Both the position numbers and the translations under genes were made by a program. A model generated the notes under the pieces. That model saw nothing but the letters and a program-made list of their open reading frames with translations. It ran no database searches and had not been told where the DNA came from. Positions 60,708 to 64,000 of a stretch of 64,000 bases of DNA are shown here, piece by piece. Each line of letters begins with the position of its first letter. Within the stretch, counting starts at the first letter, position 1. Source of the DNA: Archegozetes longisetosus (taxonomy: Eukaryota; Arthropoda; Arachnida; Sarcoptiformes; Trhypochthoniidae). The DNA is taken from positions 2,962,573 to 3,026,572 of the forward strand of contig JAEMBT020000004.1 in assembly GCA_018873245.2 (NCBI GenBank), written 5' to 3'.

Positions 60708-62978
60708 CAATCGTCGATTTATGTTTGATTCGCATTGATAACTCATTTATATCTATTTTCGGTTAATCAAGTTTTATTCAAATCAAATTACAGTTCGAAA
60801 TAGTATCAAAACGAGTGAGTTATCTAAATAATAGTCAGTCAAAGCGTTAATCTAGAAAATCACGAAGTTTAGAGCAATAGACAAGCACAATTAAGTCAAG
60901 CAAACATATCCATCTTTCAGTTGCTTTTTAGGCAATTGCGACTAATTTTATTATTTGCTATTCTACTATACTTAGGACTTCCTGCATAATTATTGTTATA
61001 CAAAACAAAATTGATTGCGTATTGCAACTTCGGACTATTAGTAGCCTTTTCAATAAATAGGTTGATTGTTGTTGATCATAAAACTTTAAGTAAACAATTT
61101 TTACATTAGAATTATTCCTAATGAGGAATAGAACTCCTAAATCTGTCATATTCTCCGACCTCACGAAAGGTTTGGTAAAGTATTTGATTTGAGTCAGTTG
61201 TGAATTTTCATCAATTATGTCATCTAAAATGATAAGCTACTCGTTTACAAACATTTGACGCGAACAAGTCCTTGCCCTAAGTTGCTTAAACCCCGTCCCA
61301 AAGTTTTCAAGTTTTAAGTATTTTCAAATGCTCGAAATTCATTTGACTTTGCGTTGAAATAGCTGTTCATTTTTCCAATTTCTTGCAATTATCCACAATA
61401 GGAATCGGTCAACTGCCCAAACTAACAAAAACTAATACCAAGTTTAATGGCTTGATTTTTTGAAAGAATAATAATTGTGTCTAGACTTGACTCACTGTTT
61501 TGTTTAGTAATATAATAAAATGAAACTCATTTTCCTAATTTGTGATATATGTGAACAAAATGCTTAAATTGAACGGATTTATTGATGCCTAAAAATTTAG
61601 TCTCTTCTAATTTTAATAATACTCGGTATCATTAAAATGATTTTTATCGCCTGATGAAAGTTACTTTAAAATTAGGATATAAAAGAATAGTAGATTTGGT
61701 TACAACACATACCAATCAAATTGAATGTTTGGTTAATTTTTTTTCCAAACTCTGTGCGCAAGTTTTGACTTATCTTGCTGACAAAACAAACTTTTTGCAG
61801 ACATTTGGAATCTATCGATTTTACCAACATTTGAAATGACATTACAATTGATTTAGTTGAAGTTATCACGTATTTCCTAATAATTTTGAAATTTGTAGAC
61901 AAACATTTTCAAACGGTTTTGTTGGTCGCCCTTCAAGCAAAAAACAAAATTTAAAACAATTGTTAGAGTATTTTTAGATCTTGATGGTAGTCTCATCCTT
62001 AGTTTATTTTGTTTACTAGATAATACTTTCCATTGTATTCAATACATTTAAAGCTGTATTTTGTTTGATTAACTCGAACGCAATAATTGTTAACTTAAAT
62101 GACGACTAAATCTATCGAAAGAGTACCTCATTTGCAACTAACATCTAATTAGTTCTCTTTGTTCGACTTGTTTTTTCTCATTTAATTCAGTACTAATGAT
62201 TGCAAACTGAGATCATGTGATCAAATATGCCAAAAATCAATATTAGAAAAAAAGTCATTAAAAAAATTAATAAAATCAGTGCACATTTGATATCAAATTT
62301 ATTAAACAATTGATGAATTGTTACAGACATTTAATTTTAATTCTAAAAAACTAAATAATCAGTAAAATTGAATTAGTTAGTGGCAAAAAGTTGAAGTCTG
62401 TTGATCGTGATATAACGAGATGACATGTGATTCACACGTTTTGCTCTACTGTAAGCAGAGTCAAAACATAATCTTCAGAGTTATGACATCTATCGCAATA
62501 AAAGCTTCAACTAACTTTTGACAAACTTGAAGTGTTCACTAATGTGAGCTAATCCTTCTTAAGGAAAATTGGTTGTTTATTCAATTGAAATAGTTTTAAT
62601 AATTTGTCCATATAATCACATTATTTTACTCTTATTAATTATATTGACAATAATTGCCGAAAACACCAATGTAACGAGTAACTGAATCTCAAACTACTTA
62701 AAACTTGCTTAGTTATCGCAAGTGTAAAACTATTGAATTGCATTTTGGGTTATATTGATAGATACCATTGAATTTAGATACGTTTTAACAATTGTCTCGC
62801 CTCATGCATTAAAAGGATTGCAGATTGAAAATATAACAAAACATATGAGATGGTATCGACTACAACTTGCAATCAAAATATTTATTGAGGTTACAGTTTG
62901 TCACTTAAACAATACTTCAAGTTATAGCTTTACTTATTAGACTCTAATCTGTTTCAATTCGTATGCAGCGAACATTCA
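60708..62978. other. Intergenic, nothing supported
   Basis: A+T-rich spacer between the receptor and the LRR gene, which run towards each other. No domain-bearing open frame or strong repeat seen. Confidence 0.5.
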
Positions 62979-64000
62979 TTAATAACTGAGAAATAACTCT
63001 CTTTTTATCAGTAAATTGCGAGGTATTTGATTACTGGTAATCTTTTCATATTTGTAGACACCATGAGAACTATAGCGAAACATTACAAATGTAAGAGTCA
63101 ATCCAACTTTCGGGTTGTTAATAGCTTTTTCTATCAATGCGTTAATAACTTTTTCTTTATTGAACTTCTCATTCAAACGAAATACTTTGAGTCGAGGGCT
63201 ATTTTTGATGAAATAACAGACTCCTGAATCAGTCATTTGGACTGAACGTATGGATAGCTTAACCAAGTCTTTCATTTGAGTCAATTTTTTCAAGTCCTCA
63301 TCGGTTAAGTCGCTCTTGATCGTAAGATCTCTCAAACTCAAAGATTGGATGTGATCAATATTTTGAATCTTTGAACTCAAAACCAAAGTTTTCATATGTT
63401 TGAGACTTTGTAAGCGCTTCAAATTTATTTGACTAAACCCACAAAATTTCAATTCTTCTAATTTGTTGCAATTAATTTCAATAGGAATTAGTTCCTTATC
63501 CAAGTCAATGCCATAAATATTCAAATTAAATGATTCAATATTATCAAAGTGTGATAACTGTTTCAAGATTTCACTTAACGTGTTCTTTTCGAAAATGTAA
63601 TGCTTGAAACTTATTTTCTTAATCTGTTTTTTGTATATATTTGTGAATGATTTAAACTTAAGAAAATCTTCTGTAATCAAATCTTTAATCTCTTCTAGTT
63701 TTGGCAAATATTGTTCAATAATATCATTCATATTATCGTTAATGTGAACAGTTTTCAAATTAGGGCAATACTTGAGAATTGGCTTTAACTTGTTATCTTG
63801 AATGTCAATAAATTTGAAATTTTTGCCCAATTTTTGTCCAAATTCGATCAAAATGTTTTCACTAACAGTTCCGTAAATGCAAACTTTTTCCAAATAGTTC
63901 AAGTTTTTCGTAACTATGCCAATAATTGAACTGATATTACACTTATTATTATCTTCGTTAATAACTTGTATTTGTTTAGTAAACTTAAACTTTTTAACGA
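62979..64000 (-). CDS. Leucine-rich-repeat protein, probably F-box/LRR type, 5' end beyond window
   Basis: An uninterrupted frame runs from the right edge to a TAA at 62979, at least 340 residues. Its start lies outside the window; the TTG at 63902 is not a start. Irregular leucine-rich repeats of about 24-27 residues recur: LEKVCIYGTVSENILIEFG, LKPILKYCPNLKTVHINDN, LKTLVLSS-type strands, LRDLTIKSDLTDEDLKKLTQ and LVKLSIRSVQMTDSGVCYF. The last resembles the AMN1/FBXL repeat (L..L.L.....TD.G...). Such proteins are usually substrate receptors of SCF ubiquitin ligases. No F-box is visible, as it would lie upstream. Low complexity and high lysine/asparagine reflect the A+T-rich genome. Confidence 0.6.
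   Translation of the reverse strand, partial: VKKFKFTKQIQVINEDNNKCNISSIIGIVTKNLNYLEKVCIYGTVSENILIEFGQKLGKNFKFIDIQDNKLKPILKYCPNLKTVHINDNMNDIIEQYLPKLEEIKDLITEDFLKFKSFTNIYKKQIKKISFKHYIFEKNTLSEILKQLSHFDNIESFNLNIYGIDLDKELIPIEINCNKLEELKFCGFSQINLKRLQSLKHMKTLVLSSKIQNIDHIQSLSLRDLTIKSDLTDEDLKKLTQMKDLVKLSIRSVQMTDSGVCYFIKNSPRLKVFRLNEKFNKEKVINALIEKAINNPKVGLTLTFVMFRYSSHGVYKYEKITSNQIPRNLLIKRELFLSY

Noticed and set aside
1..64000. CRISPR arrays, operons or bacterial-type regulatory sites
   Set aside because: The window is clearly eukaryotic, with spliced genes; no spaced direct-repeat array was seen.

Overview
The window is about 70% A+T eukaryotic nuclear DNA with intron-containing genes, dense small DNA transposons and long gene-poor stretches. 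A myoinhibitory-peptide/sex-peptide-type receptor, an arthropod-style GM2-activator-like secreted protein and short GT-AG introns point to an arthropod. A mite or other small chelicerate is my best guess; this is inference and I cannot name a species.

Layout. 1-2444 (-): 3'-incomplete atlastin/GBP-like dynamin-family GTPase with a duplicated tail segment and an A8 homopolymer that breaks the frame. 3317-5435: a nest of inverted-repeat DNA transposons around a 655-bp near-palindrome. 6691-7075: inverted repeat made of a hairpin-bearing module also found at 3.4-3.5 kb. 7099-9057: a decayed hAT transposon. 12.1-14.7 kb: BTB-like gene relics (-), a hAT MITE and a 75-bp-arm hairpin. 17.0-17.4 kb: a possible solo LTR followed by a (CT)n tract. 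About 17.4-28.2 kb is largely without recognisable genes.

28343-33090 (-) is the most unusual part. Three intact two-exon paralogues and one decayed copy encode secreted proteins of 214-218 residues: a signal peptide followed by two dynein-light-chain (LC8)-like domains, one per exon. LC8 proteins are normally cytosolic single-domain hubs, so a secreted tandem-domain family arrayed in the genome is the leading candidate for an undescribed system.

33.2-50.7 kb is gene-poor with MITEs. 50728-52950 (-) is a complete four-exon GM2-activator-like ML-domain protein. 57857-60501 (+) is a complete three-exon class A GPCR of the sex peptide/MIP receptor family. 62979 to the right edge (-) is a 5'-incomplete leucine-rich-repeat protein, probably F-box/LRR type. 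No functional link between these genes is evident. The secreted LC8-like, GM2-activator-like and receptor genes are simply neighbours. All exon joins were read by eye from splice consensus and reading phase.
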